64,000 nt of DNA from Candidatus Jettenia sp. (GTDB lineage: Bacteria > Planctomycetota > Brocadiia > Brocadiales > Brocadiaceae), in assembly GCA_021650895.1 (NCBI GenBank), contig CP091278.1:1579659-1643658 (forward strand), given 5' to 3'. Of the stretch, positions 7,670-18,826 are shown one piece after another (the first letter of the stretch is position 1; the number at the start of each line of letters is the position of its first letter). The position numbers were made by a program, and so were the translations under genes. A model generated the notes under the pieces. It was given only the letters and a program-made list of their open reading frames with translations, searched no databases and was not told where the DNA came from.

Positions 7670-9406
7670 TTATTTATTCACGGTATCTCTTACTTCAGAT
7701 TTTTTCTCTTCAACCTCAGGCTCAACCAATGGCAAATATATCCTACATATCGTACCCTTCCCCGGTTTACTATCAATATGTATATATCCCTGATGCTGCT
7801 TAACGATTCCATATACGATTGCAAGTCCGAGTCCTGTCCCCTTTCCCGTCTCTTTTGTTGTAGAAAACGGCTCAAAAATCTTCTTTTTCGTCTCTTCATC
7901 CATACCTATACCAGTATCTGAAACCATTATAAGGGCATACTTCCCTGTTTTGCCATACCCGTGTGTCTTTACAAATTCATTATCTATTTCTCCACTATCC
8001 GTGCTTATGGTTAAGGCCCCTCCATAAGGCATGGCATCCCGCGCATTCATTACCAGGTTTATCAAAACCTGTTCTATCTGACCACTGTCTGCCATGATGA
8101 TGCAATCTTTACGAGTAAGTGATGTCTCAAGCTTAATATTCTCAGAGACAAGTCTCAGGAAAATCTGTTCGGCACATTTTATAATCATATTCAAATCTAC
8201 CGGTTTCGGATTGCTACTCTGTCTCCTGCTAAACATAAGAAGATTTTGTGTTAATTTTGTAGCTCTTTCCGTTGTTCCAAGTATCCTCTGAACATAAACA
8301 TTTAATGAATCATCCTCTTTCACCTTATTCTGTAATAGTTCTGTATATCCAATAATTGCCGTGAGTATGTTATTAAAATCATGTGCAATATTTCCAGCGA
8401 ATTTACTCAGAGATTCTAACCTTTGCGCATGAAGAAGCTGTTCTCTCTGCCTTATCCTCTCATCCTCTATACGTTTGCGTTCGGTAATGTCTGTTGAGAT
8501 ACCACAGATTGCATTCAGAGTTCCGGTAGAATCGAAAAGTGGAAATTTCATTGAAATATAGGTGTGCAAATTGCCATTTTGGAGTAATATCTCATCAAAA
8601 CTCATCGATGTCTTTGCCTCAATTACTTTTTTGTCGTTTGCCTGGAATATATCAGCCATCTGCCCGGGAAATAAATCATGGTCAGTCCTGCCTTGTATTT
8701 CGTCTCTTTTTCTATGAAGTAACTCCTCAAATTGGTTATTAACAAAGGTGTATCGTCCCTGAAGATCCTTGACATAGACAATCGTAGGGGTATTGTCAAG
8801 GATAGAGCGTATTCTCTGTTCGCTCTCAAGTAATGATTCTTCCATTTGCTTACGCCGGATAGTAGCGCCCAATTGAATAACAATCGATGAGATAAGATTC
8901 ACTAATCGCTCATCCTCTTCGCGTTGCTCCCGCACAAAAAATATTATTATAGCAAGAACCTTATCATTCGCTATTACAGGAATACCCATTGCAGTTTTAA
9001 GGCCAGGATCCCTTGCAACAGATGCACAGGAAATATCTCTATATATTATGGGGTCAGGTACCCATACCGGTTTCTTTGATGACCATACATGGCCAGGCAA
9101 ACCAATTCCCATTGGAAGGGTAAATTTTTTACCTTGTTCCTTAAACTCTTCCAATTCTCTTGAATCGGTGTGCCATGCCATGTGGCACTCAAGATATTTT
9201 TTATCAGGAGAGGGAAGCCAAACCTCACCATAAACCCACCCAGTGAATTCACATAAATTACGCAGCACAACAGAGAGTGCATTATGAAAATTTTCTGCTT
9301 CAGCAATTTCTAAAGCTATTGATTGCAATAGCTTAAACTCTTCTTCTACACACTTTTGCTCTCCTATATTTTGTAATTTTTCAATCATCCGGGTAATCCT
9401 CCTCAT
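7670..9406 (-). CDS. Orphan GAF-PAS sensor histidine kinase
   Basis: This soluble kinase has about 578 residues and no membrane segment. Residues about 20-195 form a GAF-like domain ([29 protein letters not shown]). A PAS domain follows ([21 protein letters not shown] ending in [16 protein letters not shown]). The HisKA box is [21 protein letters not shown] with the phospho-accepting histidine in AHDFNN. The HATPase domain has the N box ([10 protein letters not shown]), G1 (VSDTGIGM) and G2 (GTGLGLAIV). ATG 9406 is preceded by AAGGA at a good distance; the upstream TTG at 9424 is less likely. No response regulator is adjacent, so its partner is unknown. The GAF/PAS pair points to a cytoplasmic signal. 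Confidence 0.92.
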   Translation of the reverse strand: MRRITRMIEKLQNIGEQKCVEEEFKLLQSIALEIAEAENFHNALSVVLRNLCEFTGWVYGEVWLPSPDKKYLECHMAWHTDSRELEEFKEQGKKFTLPMGIGLPGHVWSSKKPVWVPDPIIYRDISCASVARDPGLKTAMGIPVIANDKVLAIIIFFVREQREEDERLVNLISSIVIQLGATIRRKQMEESLLESEQRIRSILDNTPTIVYVKDLQGRYTFVNNQFEELLHRKRDEIQGRTDHDLFPGQMADIFQANDKKVIEAKTSMSFDEILLQNGNLHTYISMKFPLFDSTGTLNAICGISTDITERKRIEDERIRQREQLLHAQRLESLSKFAGNIAHDFNNILTAIIGYTELLQNKVKEDDSLNVYVQRILGTTERATKLTQNLLMFSRRQSSNPKPVDLNMIIKCAEQIFLRLVSENIKLETSLTRKDCIIMADSGQIEQVLINLVMNARDAMPYGGALTISTDSGEIDNEFVKTHGYGKTGKYALIMVSDTGIGMDEETKKKIFEPFSTTKETGKGTGLGLAIVYGIVKQHQGYIHIDSKPGKGTICRIYLPLVEPEVEEKKSEVRDTVNK

Positions 9407-9681
9407 GTCATTATTTCCTTGCAAAATTTTTCCCTATATTTTCTGCTATCAAGGATAAGAAAAATACGTGCCAATACATCAAGAATGGATAAAAATAATT
9501 AAATTCTGAATTTACTCATAAAAATTGCGCTGAAAGGATTCCTGTACATTTCAATTGATAAATTATTTCGAGCAAGTAAAATGTTAAAGATTAATTTGGT
9601 TATTAATGAATAATAGTGTGGTCTTTTAACCCCTTAAGTCATGATTACACAAGTTATGGCATATCAAAAGGAGGTATTTCT

Positions 9682-10377
9682 ATGGAACCGGCGTCCGTCT
9701 GGAATAGTCTGGAGATGATAAAGCTGGTATTTTCGACCCTTACCCCTCTTGCAATTCTTCTTCTTGGCATATGGATAAATATACGACTGCGTAAGTTTGA
9801 GCAGGAAAGAGAAGCAGACCGGAAAGAGAAAAAACAGGAACGTGAAGAGCAGAAATGTATAGATAAAGAAGAAAAAGAAAGTGTACGCCAAAAAGAAGAA
9901 CGTGCATGCGAAGAACGAGAGCGTCTCTATCAAGAGAAAAAAGAGAAAGAGCTAATCCAGAACGAGCGAATACATATCCCTCACATCGAGTTTACTATAC
10001 AGTGCATCTTTTTTGGTCCACAGAACGGGATGTACATTGCCGAATTTGTCTTGAACGTTCGTAACCGAGGCTACACGGCTCAAAAGTTTCCCAGAATTAT
10101 GTTACGCGTTCTTGGAATTCGAAGTGGTGAAAGGCTCTCTTTTTGGGAAGGCAACGAACCCCGGCTAAGATTTCCCGAAAAGATTTTTGAAACTGATGTA
10201 GTTCCAAAAGACTGGGATTTTATTTTAGTAGAACCGGGTATAAAACATGATATTAATTTTACCACTATTATACCACACGAGTATCGATTCATTATTGCCC
10301 GGGCAGAATTTCATTATGAGAAATACCTGCCACAAAGCACTGAAAAGGTATTTGAGCTTCCCCTTAACTACTGCTAA
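9682..10377 (+). CDS. Membrane-anchored coiled-coil protein, unknown function
   Basis: This 231-residue protein starts at ATG 9682 behind an excellent AAAGGAGG site; longer upstream starts lack one. One transmembrane span (LVFSTLTPLAILLLGIWINI) is followed by a strongly charged helix of about 75 residues built from E, K, R and Q, a clear coiled coil. The C-terminal part from about residue 100 (HIPHIEFTIQCIFFGP, IAEFVLNVRNRGYTAQKF) looks like a beta-sandwich with NRG-type turns. I know no function. The layout (membrane anchor, stalk, beta domain) suggests a scaffold or sensor. It is alone, with a REP hairpin just downstream. Confidence 0.72.
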   Translation: MEPASVWNSLEMIKLVFSTLTPLAILLLGIWINIRLRKFEQEREADRKEKKQEREEQKCIDKEEKESVRQKEERACEERERLYQEKKEKELIQNERIHIPHIEFTIQCIFFGPQNGMYIAEFVLNVRNRGYTAQKFPRIMLRVLGIRSGERLSFWEGNEPRLRFPEKIFETDVVPKDWDFILVEPGIKHDINFTTIIPHEYRFIIARAEFHYEKYLPQSTEKVFELPLNYC

Positions 10378-10469
10378 TACATACGCTTAATAAGGAAAGG
10401 AAAGCTAATTACAAGACACAATAGTTATAGATAACTTTATCAGAATTATGGTATATCCTAATTGCTCTC

Positions 10470-10493
10470 GGCAAGGCTAAAGCCTCGCCCTAC
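10470..10493 (-). repeat. Single REP hairpin (half of the REPIN family)
   Basis: GGCAAGGCTAAAGCCTCGCC followed by CTACATCGA is the same half found at 1876-1904. The other half of the REPIN is absent here, so this is a singlet. Confidence 0.65.
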
Positions 10494-10520
10494 ATCGACC
10501 CCGTTTTTTCATATCGTATA

Positions 10521-13425
10521 TTATCTCAGGGCAAACTGAACACGACTTCTTTTTCCTTTTTTGTCATCTTTACGAGAGTAAATTTTTGATTCTACAATAA
10601 ATATCCTTTCCGGCTCAATTTTTTTACTCTTCAGAATATAATCCTTTACCTGGATTGCTCTTCTATCAGCCAATAATCGAAGATCATCATCTGTAATTAC
10701 GATATGATCCATAAGAAGTTTTTCCATTTTTCGAACTGGAATATTTTCCACAAATCCAAAAACATTTCTTGGTTTAGGAAAATCGGCTGCTCTGTATGCC
10801 TTTCTAAGATATGTCTCATATTCACCAGCATATATTTCTACTTCGCTTAAAGGCACTGCTGGTTTACCTTTTTTTGCTCTATCTTTAAGCTTTTGGACTT
10901 TTAAAAGATCTGCAAACCGGCGTAGCTTGAGGACATTCTCATTCCTTTCTGTCTGTTCACTCCATCTTGATTAATCTCAAGAAAGGCCGTTCATACAGCG
11001 CTGTTATCAGGTCTTTAAGCTTTTTGATGTCTTCCCTGCCAATCCGGTCACTACCGTAATCAAATTCTAAAAAAGCAAGTTTCTTTCCACTTCCGAATAT
11101 ATTTCCTAACAGCGCTAAAGGAGAGGTAACGATCTTTTTTACAAGATTTACCATGCCATCCAAAATAACCTTTCCAAGTTTAAATTTAGGATCATCTATA
11201 TTCCCTTTTACGGGAAAGTCTAATCGTATTTCACCTTTTCTATCCTTAAGGAAATTGATAGCAGATTTTATTGGTAGTGAAATTGCTTCCTGGCTGTCAA
11301 TCTTATCACCCAAAGTAAATCGATCGAGAATAATTCGGTTTTCCCCATAAAGCTCATTTCCGGATATCGTATATCCCAGATTGAGGTATAGTTTCCCTTT
11401 TTCTATAGTATAACCGATATATCTCCCGACATATGGGGTAAGGAAAGGTAAATCAAAACCACGTAAAACTACATTGATATCTGCATATTTCTTTTCAGAG
11501 AAAGGATCTATCTTTCCAGTAATTTCCAATGGGTAAACGCCTTTTAATCGCCCTGTAAGAGAAATATGAGCAGGCTTCATGTCTTCCGACGAAAACCCGG
11601 ATATCGTTGCTTTAATGTCTTCCAGTTTGCTCTTAAAAGCCGGGTTTACGTATCGGTCAATAAAATCGATTTTTCCGTTTTGAAGATTGATCGTATCGAT
11701 TGTAACAGGTGGAATAAATTCTTTGTAAACATGAGGAATCTCTTTCTCATGCTCCTCGCGCAACGATTCTTCTTTTTCTGTTTCCTGAGCCAAGATCACA
11801 TGAAAATCAGGTGTGCCATCGGAATGAACGAGCAGGTTAACAGAAAAATCATCAAGGAACACCTCGCCTATATATATTTCTGTAGGATTATACTTTATAC
11901 GGGCATTCAATAAGGAAAATATTTTCCATTGAAGAAAAGTGTGTTTGTACAATTTTTCAATAGACACGAAGTCGGATAGAGAAATGTCGCCCCGGTAACT
12001 CATCGTTGGACTACTTTCTTCCCTATAGCCAAAGGTGATATCTCCGTCTGCATGAACATTAGCTTTGGCGATGGCGAGATTGACTGCCTCGGTAACATAA
12101 GAATGCAGGGGAGAGATATCAACGTTAGCAGCAGATATCTTTCCCTTAGCAATAATTGGATCGATTCCGATACTCCCTTTCGCAGATACCATTCCCGTTT
12201 TATTCCAGCGTAAAGAAAGGGAGGCCAGGCCCTTCTCTCCACTCTTTGTGGTTAAACTACTACCATGAAGATTAACCTGATCTAACGTTACAAGCACAGG
12301 GCTGGATGACATCAGATCCTCACCCTGAATTGTAAATTCCTTTACAAGGAATTCACGAACAGTTAACAACCATGGACGTTTTGACTGTTCTGGCTGTTCT
12401 GACTGTTTGACAGGTGGAATAATATCCTGAAAATTGAAAGTCCCGTTTGTAAATCTCTTCAGAAGGAGAGAACCATTCTCAGTAAAAATCTCTTCAATAG
12501 TAATTTCTCTACCTGTAACATCCACCCTGGTGTTGTTGACAGAAAATTTTGGTATGACCACAAATTCCTCTTTTTCCTCCTTGTGTTTCAGTGTTAAGGA
12601 ATCAAGAGAGGCGGAAGTCTGAGAAAACACTAATTCCCGGGAAGAAACACTGCCATTTTTTTGGGAATACGAAAGTGCCGTTTTGACGTTCATATATCCA
12701 GAAAGGATATTCACCTTTGTACTGAAAGGAAGATAAGATGAGTATTGGGGAATGTACAATTTCTGAATATCTATCTGGAGAAAAGCTTGTTGAGGATCTG
12801 AAAATGGCCTGCTTTTTCCTGTGAGAAAAATGGGTGTATCATTCAATAGTGCAGAACAATTGAGAATAACTTCACTGTTAGCGTGCCGGGGAAGATTCGA
12901 TAGAAAAGGAATTATCACATTAAGGTTATCAAGTGTATGTTTTACTTCTTTCATCTCATCCCAAAAGTCAACTTTTCCATCGATAACTTTTATTTCATGC
13001 AAAGCAAACCGTATTGGAGTAGCGTTATTGCCTTTCTCTGTTATCAAATCAGAAAAGTTAAAGCTTGTTTCTCCGTTTCGAACGACCCGTATATAAGGCT
13101 GTCTTATGTGAAATCCCTTAATAATGAGTACCTTTTGGAATACAGAAGAAAACTGCAAATTGACAGAAAGCTCATCAAGCGATGCAAATATCTCACCATC
13201 TTTATCCTTTATTACCAAATTATCTACTATCAATGAAAGCAGGTAAGGATTAAACCTCACTCTGTGGACAAGGACGTCGCGTTGAATATTTGAAGAAAGC
13301 TTCTTCACCAGCATTGATTTAATGAAAACCGGTATAATAAAGAAACCGATAAGCGTAAAGACAAGAATAGAAGCAAATATCCCTGCCAAGATCTTTTCCC
13401 ACCGTTGTTTCAGTATTGCTTTCAT
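10521..13425 (-). CDS. DUF748/AsmA-like envelope protein, interrupted by one frameshift
   Basis: The first reading frame (13425 to 10957) gives about 822 residues. It has an N-terminal membrane anchor (ILAGIFASILVFTLIGFFIIP) and a long periplasmic beta-rich domain of the DUF748/AsmA type, which forms lipid-transport-like beta-groove structures between membranes. It then stops at TGA 10957-10959 right after ITALYERPFLRL. The expected C-terminus continues in another frame (10964 to 10521), with DFPKPRN, MEKLLMDHIVITDDDLRLLA and KIEPERIFIVESK, which are typical of this family's end. A 1-nt change near 10960-10990 would restore one protein of about 970 residues. ATG 13425 has GGGGG upstream. Confidence 0.8.
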
Positions 13426-13621
13426 ACCATACACAACCCCCTTGTGAAATCAGAACATTCAAATTTCTCTTATACATCCTCAAGGTATGAGGAGAGTGAA
13501 TTAAGGCGTTGGTTTTTACGCCGAATCTACCAATACTATTTCCAGAAAAGGCGGATTCGCTACCGCTTCATCCGCCCTACCGCAAACCCGCTTCATGAAA
13601 ATGAAAATTCATCTATAATTA

Positions 13622-14090
13622 AATGAGGTTAGGTTTTACAAGGTAAAACCTAACGACTGTTCTTTTTTACCTACCCTTCAGCTCCCCTTGGATGGGACTA
13701 AGGGGTAGGTTCTCTCCCGATTTACCCACCCCTCAATCCCCTCCCGAGAGGGGACTTTTTTATTCTCCTCCTAGGAGGGGTTAGGGGTATATGCATCAAG
13801 CTAAAATGTGGAAACGGCGAAGAATAACAAACCACCCATAATCCCCCTTGATCCCCCTTTAAAAAAGGGGGGAATCCCTCGTTTCCCCTTTTTAAAGGGG
13901 GGTTAGGGGGGAACATAGACACACCTTGCTCTTTTTCCAGGGGGATACCTCCTTATTTTATGGGACACTCTTCTTAGCTTGATGCATATGGGGTTCATTC
14001 CCCTGGAGAGACGCAACATCTTGCGTCTCTACAATTAGAGTTATGAGTGTGTTAACGGCATCATAAAAAACTTTGAATTTCCTATACAAT
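13622..14090. repeat. Long dispersed repeat (copy 2, compact form)
   Basis: It matches both parts of the 6.7-7.6 kb copy in the same order: AAAACCTAACGACTGTTC, CCCACCCCTCAATCCCC, GTATATGCATCAAGC, CACACCTTGCTCTTT, then a GAGACGCAA/TTGCGTCTC hairpin at 14008-14032 and AAAAAACTTTGAATTTCC. CATCAAGC and its reverse complement GCTTGATG lie as an inverted pair about 190 bp apart, so the unit has a large inverted architecture. Confidence 0.75.
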
Positions 14091-14123
14091 CAGGCCTTCG
14101 GCACTTTTATCTCTTAATAACAT

Positions 14124-14198
14124 GTAGGGCAAGGCTTCAGCCTTGCTTCCCCGCCTGAATACATACATGAGGATAGCAACCCAAAGGGGTTGCCCTAC
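14124..14198 (+). repeat. REPIN-like element
   Basis: GTAGGGCAAGGCTTCAGCC opens it and GGGGTTGCCCTAC closes it. The spacing and downstream AGAATTGAA are as in the copy at 6555. Confidence 0.8.
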
Positions 14199-14441
14199 AG
14201 AATTGAAATTCCTAAATGTTAAATCAGACATTCGGAGACCTTTCAGTGTCAGATGGACATAAACTTCACCGCTTGTATTGAAAATCACCCTAACAGTGTA
14301 TTATCCTTCTCTTTGGAGAAGGCAAACGTAAGTTTTGTCCCTGAAAAAAAGAGGATAATTCCAGAGGTAGTATGGTCAAATGATATGCCAAAAAAAAGAA
14401 AATTTTTGAGAACTTAAAATTCTTTATCCTTAGACTATCGG

Positions 14442-16886
14442 TCAAGACGTAACCCTATACCCTGATACATTACCCAAAAAATCTTTTGATCTTTTTAGCG
14501 CTTTCTCGAAATCAGCCAATTGCCGGCTAACTTTTTCATTTACCGTGTCAGGAGGAAATGTGCCATCATTCTGCATATCTCCTGATGTTATCCCCGTCAA
14601 TAGTTCAATACCCTCATCAATAGTGTTAACCGCCCAAATAGTAAATTTTTTCAGTATAACCGCTTCTATTACATCCTCACGCAACATCAAATTTTGCACA
14701 TTGCTTTTAGGAATGACAACCCCTTGGTCTCCTGTTAACCCTTTTACCCTGCATACATCGTAATATCCTTCAATTTTCTGGTTAATTCCACCGACAGCCT
14801 GAATTTGACCCAGTTGATTTACGGAACCTGTAACGGCAATTCCCTGTCTAATTGGTATATTTGCCAATGCCGATAGTAAAGAATACAGTTCTGCTGCTGA
14901 GGCGCTGTCGCCTTCAATACCTTCATAACTTTGTTCAAAAACAACTCTCGCGGTTAACGTTGACATCTTTCCTTTCATGTATTTATTTACCAGATAACCG
15001 CTCACAATCAAAACCCCTTTGCTATAAATGGGGCCTGCGAGTTTCACTTCACGTTCAATATCGATAATGCCATTATCGCCTGGACCAACAGTCACTGTTA
15101 TCCGGTTGGGTTTACCAAATTGATAATCACCCAAATTAATTACTGAGAGGCCGTTAACCTGTCCAATTTTTTCCCCGACCGTATCAATCAGGATGAGTCC
15201 ACGATCTATCATCTCCCGGATTCGCTCTTCAATGAGATTTGACCGGTAAATTTTTCCGTCCAATGTTTTCCGTATATGCCTTGATTTAATAAGAGATTCT
15301 CCATCCTGCATCGTCCAGAAATTTGCTTCTCGTATAATATCGGCCAGATGACCAAACTTCGTTGAGAGCTTCTCTTTATCTTCTGCTAAACGGGAAGCAT
15401 ACTCTATAATACTGGCAGTAGCTTCGTTATCCAGGTGCTTCATTTTTTCTTTATCACAAAACGTTGCTATAAATGACATAAAGTCATTTATATTTTTTTT
15501 CGTCATATCCATACGTATATCAAACTCTGCTTTTACCTTAAAAAGTTCTGCAAATTCATGATCGTAGAAATACAATGTGTGATAAAACCAGGGTTGGCCA
15601 ACCAACACTACCTTCACATTAATAGGAATGGCCTGGGGACGAATAGTCTTTGTGGTCATGTAACCCAATCTTTCTCCCAGCTCCTCTACCTGTACTTCAC
15701 AACTGCAAAGCGCCTGCTTTAATGCATCCCAACTGTTAAAATTTCGTAAAACATCCTCAATAGAAATAACCAGAAAACCGCCATTGGCCCGGAGCAGAGA
15801 GCCAGCTCTGATCATAGTAAAGTCTGTTGTTAATGCCCCGAATAGTATTTCCTTTTCTATCCGGCCAATGAGATTATTATAGGTAGGATTGCGTTCCTGG
15901 ATAACCGGCAGGCCTTTCTGTTTACTGTTATCGACAAGCACATTCACTTCATATTTTCTCAACATCGTCTGTTGCATAGTCTCTAGCTGAAGGTCAGAAG
16001 GGATGGGAGATGGTGGATAAGTTGCGCCCTTTTGTTGACGGAGGATTTTAAAAGTATCAATATTTTTCAGTACATCCTCCTGAGTCTCACGCAAAAAATT
16101 TACAATTTTAGGAAAATCATTATATTTTTCAACCAGTTCATCGATTACTCCCCCCACTACATGCAGGGCGACTTTTTGATCAAGTTCTTTCACCTTCTCT
16201 CTTGCACAATGTTCTAATTTACGAATATTCTTCATGGCGCCTTTTATTTCACCCTGCAATCTATCTTGCCTTTTCTGCAATTCCTCGCGTTTGGATTCAG
16301 ATAATGCCAGGAATTCCTCATCTCCAAGCACCCCTCCATCTTTTATCGGCATAATAACCATCCCCATGGGAGTCGCCTGTATAGCAAAACCTTCTTCCGT
16401 TGCCTTCTGACTAAGTTCCTGAGAAGCTTTCTCTTTTTGTTTTGCCAATTTATTCAATATTTCTTCGCGGTGAGCAGTATATTCATCAGCCTCGTATATC
16501 TTTGGCAACTCTTTTTGAATATGATTAAAAAAGGTATTCATATCTTCTTTCAATTTACTTCCTTGCCCGGCTGGTAATTGGATCACTCTGGGATTATATG
16601 GGTCATCAAAATTATTTACATAACACCAATCCGGGGGTGTCTCTTTTTCCTTCGCAATGTCTTCTAAAAAAGATTTTACTGAACACATTTTGCCAATACC
16701 GGATTGGCCTGCTACAAAGATATTAAATCCAACATCCTTAATTTTAAGACCGAATTGCAATGCATCCACAGCTCGTTTTTGTCCAATGATTCCTTGAAGA
16801 CGCCTGATATTAGAGGTATCTTTAATTCCCAGACTTACCGGATCAACCCTTTTTCTCAGCTCATGAACAGATAGCTCATAGTTCAT
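14442..16886 (-). CDS. LonB-type ATP-dependent serine protease
   Basis: This is a cytoplasmic ATP-dependent protease of the Lon family (COG1067 type) with about 814 residues. The N-terminal half carries an AAA+ module with P-loop FVAGQSGIGKM near residue 60, and a large helical insertion with coiled-coil character (residues 140-260). The second half has GGFLVISIEDVLRN (Walker B region). The C-terminal protease domain carries EGDSASAAELYSLLSAL (catalytic Ser) and GGINQKIEGYYDVC (catalytic Lys), so the Ser-Lys dyad is intact. GGAGG lies nine bases before the ATG at 16886; the ATG at 16892 sits too close to it. It is probably a housekeeping or stress protease and has no partner gene nearby. Confidence 0.92.
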   Translation of the reverse strand: MNYELSVHELRKRVDPVSLGIKDTSNIRRLQGIIGQKRAVDALQFGLKIKDVGFNIFVAGQSGIGKMCSVKSFLEDIAKEKETPPDWCYVNNFDDPYNPRVIQLPAGQGSKLKEDMNTFFNHIQKELPKIYEADEYTAHREEILNKLAKQKEKASQELSQKATEEGFAIQATPMGMVIMPIKDGGVLGDEEFLALSESKREELQKRQDRLQGEIKGAMKNIRKLEHCAREKVKELDQKVALHVVGGVIDELVEKYNDFPKIVNFLRETQEDVLKNIDTFKILRQQKGATYPPSPIPSDLQLETMQQTMLRKYEVNVLVDNSKQKGLPVIQERNPTYNNLIGRIEKEILFGALTTDFTMIRAGSLLRANGGFLVISIEDVLRNFNSWDALKQALCSCEVQVEELGERLGYMTTKTIRPQAIPINVKVVLVGQPWFYHTLYFYDHEFAELFKVKAEFDIRMDMTKKNINDFMSFIATFCDKEKMKHLDNEATASIIEYASRLAEDKEKLSTKFGHLADIIREANFWTMQDGESLIKSRHIRKTLDGKIYRSNLIEERIREMIDRGLILIDTVGEKIGQVNGLSVINLGDYQFGKPNRITVTVGPGDNGIIDIEREVKLAGPIYSKGVLIVSGYLVNKYMKGKMSTLTARVVFEQSYEGIEGDSASAAELYSLLSALANIPIRQGIAVTGSVNQLGQIQAVGGINQKIEGYYDVCRVKGLTGDQGVVIPKSNVQNLMLREDVIEAVILKKFTIWAVNTIDEGIELLTGITSGDMQNDGTFPPDTVNEKVSRQLADFEKALKRSKDFLGNVSGYRVTS

Positions 16887-17204
16887 TATCATCTTCCTCC
16901 ATTAAAAAGATTACTTGTGAGAATTTCCATACTCTTTATTTCATTTACAAATTTACAAAATATATGCCTATGGATAGGTAAAGTATTTTTTATCAAACGA
17001 TGAGGTTCCATGTACTTCGGGCAATACGAAAGGATCTTCTTGAGGAGATACATCTTCCTTCTGGATGAGGAAAACCAGGGCATTCCAGTAAATTTTCCCG
17101 GTTTTCTTTAAATGCCAAAATGAACATCGCTACTTAGTAAACTACAACAGGTTACCCAAAAAGTCAAAACTTTAAAATATAAATATTTTTGTACAGTAAT
17201 ATTC
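16887..17204. other. Intergenic region, nothing convincing
   Basis: A 64-codon frame on the minus strand (16889-17083) overlaps the protease start by four bases, but it has no family resemblance and a biased composition. I do not call it. No terminator or RNA is evident. Confidence 0.5.
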
Positions 17205-17732
17205 TCAAGAGCGATATCGTTTATTATTTTTAAACAAAGAAAGCTGGGAATCAAGGAGTAAATGGGTATTCCAGCCGATAATACAAGCGATAACAAGCCA
17301 CAGACGATCTATAAAGTGCTCATACATGCAGTAAAATGGCCAGTCATGAGATTGATTCTTTGCCAGGACATATTCATAAAAACCAGCAAGAAACAACGGG
17401 ATCAGTACAGATGAGAAATAATGATGAGTCCATCCCCGATGGTGATCTATTCTTGGAGTAATAGCAACAATAGCCAGCAGGGTAGCAAGCCCATAATGCT
17501 TCTTATATCCAAGATACAGCAGCAAAAGAAATACTGCTCTATAAAACCATCGTTGTGGAATTGATTCAGTATCGAGATCCGGGAAAATACTGAAAAAAAC
17601 AGTTATTCCAAAAATAAGAGCCGCTTCCTGAGGAAAAGAGGAAAAATCCAAAGAGCCATCGGATAATAATTTTACCGCAGTAATGGCAGTTCCACTTATA
17701 CATCCACCGATAATGTGTCCTTTGAAATTCAT
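17205..17732 (-). CDS. YdjM-like membrane-bound metal-dependent hydrolase
   Basis: This is a 175-residue integral membrane protein. It begins MNFKGHIIGGCISG, the family's N-terminal His motif, and then has FSIFPDLDTES (metal-binding PDxD), ITPRIDHHRGWTHH (the HRG-THH signature) and IIGWNTHLLLDS near the end. These histidines and aspartates are the hallmark of the YdjM/DUF457 inner-membrane hydrolases. Four to five hydrophobic spans lie between the motifs. The physiological substrate is not established; the E. coli member is SOS-linked. A second protein-like frame overlapping its C-terminus is not real. It is transcribed divergently from the isoaspartyl peptidase gene. Confidence 0.85.
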   Translation of the reverse strand: MNFKGHIIGGCISGTAITAVKLLSDGSLDFSSFPQEAALIFGITVFFSIFPDLDTESIPQRWFYRAVFLLLLYLGYKKHYGLATLLAIVAITPRIDHHRGWTHHYFSSVLIPLFLAGFYEYVLAKNQSHDWPFYCMYEHFIDRLWLVIACIIGWNTHLLLDSQLSLFKNNKRYRS

Positions 17733-17831
17733 AATTTGTTTCTTTCTTTAATATTAAAAAAGTGATACGATAATTCCAGTATAGTGACGAATTTCCTGAG
17801 AATAGAATATCTTATGGTACTATACTTTTTC

Positions 17832-17847
17832 AAAGAGAATTCTCTTT
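17832..17847. promoter_or_regulatory. Perfect palindrome in a divergent promoter region
   Basis: AAAGAGAATTCTCTTT is a perfect 16-bp dyad located ten bases before the ATG of the isoaspartyl peptidase, within the 124-bp divergent intergenic space. It could be an operator for a dimeric repressor; no regulator gene is adjacent. Confidence 0.35.
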
Positions 17848-17856
17848 AATTATCAA

Positions 17857-18765
17857 ATGGGTATTATGAAAAAAAGATACCAATCGAACGCCAGACCTCC
17901 AATTCTTCTAGTTCATGGAGGCGCTGGCTCATACAAGGACGATCCAAAGATGCTTGAACGAAAAAACAACAGTATCGCTGAGATTATCTCAAAGGTTTGG
18001 CTTGTGCTTCTTCAGGGAGAATCATCGGTAAAAACGGTATGCCGTGTGGTTGAGCTTCTGGAAGCTTGTCCTAACTTTAACGCCGGACTTGGCTCGGTGA
18101 TTCAAAGTGATGGAATGGCGCGTCTATCTGCTTCTTTAATGGATGGAAATAAACAAAAATTTTCCGGCGTACTGTTAGCAACGCATATCATCCACCCTTC
18201 AAAGTTAGCGTATGCCCTGCAGGACAGAGACCAAACAGTAGTGGGGCCGTTAGGGGCGCAGTTGCTTGCCCGAGAATTGGGAATTCCTCCTCAAAACCCG
18301 GTAACACCTGCACAAGCAACACAATGGATCTCATATTTGGAGAAACAGAAGCGGCCGTCTGATGAACACGGTACAGTCGGGGCTGTAGCCCTAGATCAAC
18401 ATGGGTGTTTGGCGGCTGCCACTTCTACCGGTGGAAGTGGCACGAATATCCCCGAGCGAGTATCAGATTCAGCGACTGTCGCCGGAAACTATGCCTCAAA
18501 GTTTGCAGCTATAAGCTGCACCGGGATAGGAGAACAAATTATGAATGATGGTGTTGCTGTTAAACTAGAAACAAGGGTTCGGGACGGGCGTTCTCTTATT
18601 GAAGCATCTAACATAATGTATGAAGAAGCAAATAACCGCCAGTATCGCTATGGATGGATTGGGGTTGATCATAAAGGTAATTGGGTAATGTACTGTACTA
18701 CGGAAGATATGTCCTGTGGAGTAATGAGTCAAGACATGGGAAATACAATGATATTCCACGGATGA
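17857..18765 (+). CDS. Isoaspartyl peptidase / L-asparaginase (Ntn hydrolase)
   Basis: This is a plant-type asparaginase, about 300 residues, which cleaves isoaspartyl dipeptides and asparagine. It is made as a proenzyme that cuts itself. Visible hallmarks are LVHGGAG near residue 22, NAGLGSVIQSDG and SASLMDG, and the autocleavage site EHGTVGAVALD, where the Thr becomes the N-terminal nucleophile. TGGSGTNIPERVSDSATVAG follows, with SDS in place of the usual GDS of the substrate loop, a mild oddity. Expected tail residues are present. The start is uncertain: ATG 17857 or 17866, both with weak ribosome sites. Confidence 0.9.
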   Translation: MGIMKKRYQSNARPPILLVHGGAGSYKDDPKMLERKNNSIAEIISKVWLVLLQGESSVKTVCRVVELLEACPNFNAGLGSVIQSDGMARLSASLMDGNKQKFSGVLLATHIIHPSKLAYALQDRDQTVVGPLGAQLLARELGIPPQNPVTPAQATQWISYLEKQKRPSDEHGTVGAVALDQHGCLAAATSTGGSGTNIPERVSDSATVAGNYASKFAAISCTGIGEQIMNDGVAVKLETRVRDGRSLIEASNIMYEEANNRQYRYGWIGVDHKGNWVMYCTTEDMSCGVMSQDMGNTMIFHG

Positions 18766-18826
18766 AATCTTTCCATACGTATTTGCCAGATCACATTGGT
18801 TCTGTACCGGCATATCGGAATACTGC

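Larger units (their letters stand above)
13435..14441. other. Repeat-rich intergenic region, no gene
   Basis: This region contains copy 2 of the long composite repeat, a REPIN and assorted hairpins. No reading frame shows a protein-like composition. Confidence 0.7.

Noticed and set aside
16889-17083. 64-codon frame overlapping the protease start by ATGA
   Set aside because: No family resemblance and no good ribosome site; the protease has its own strong GGAGG. Kept out for lack of support.
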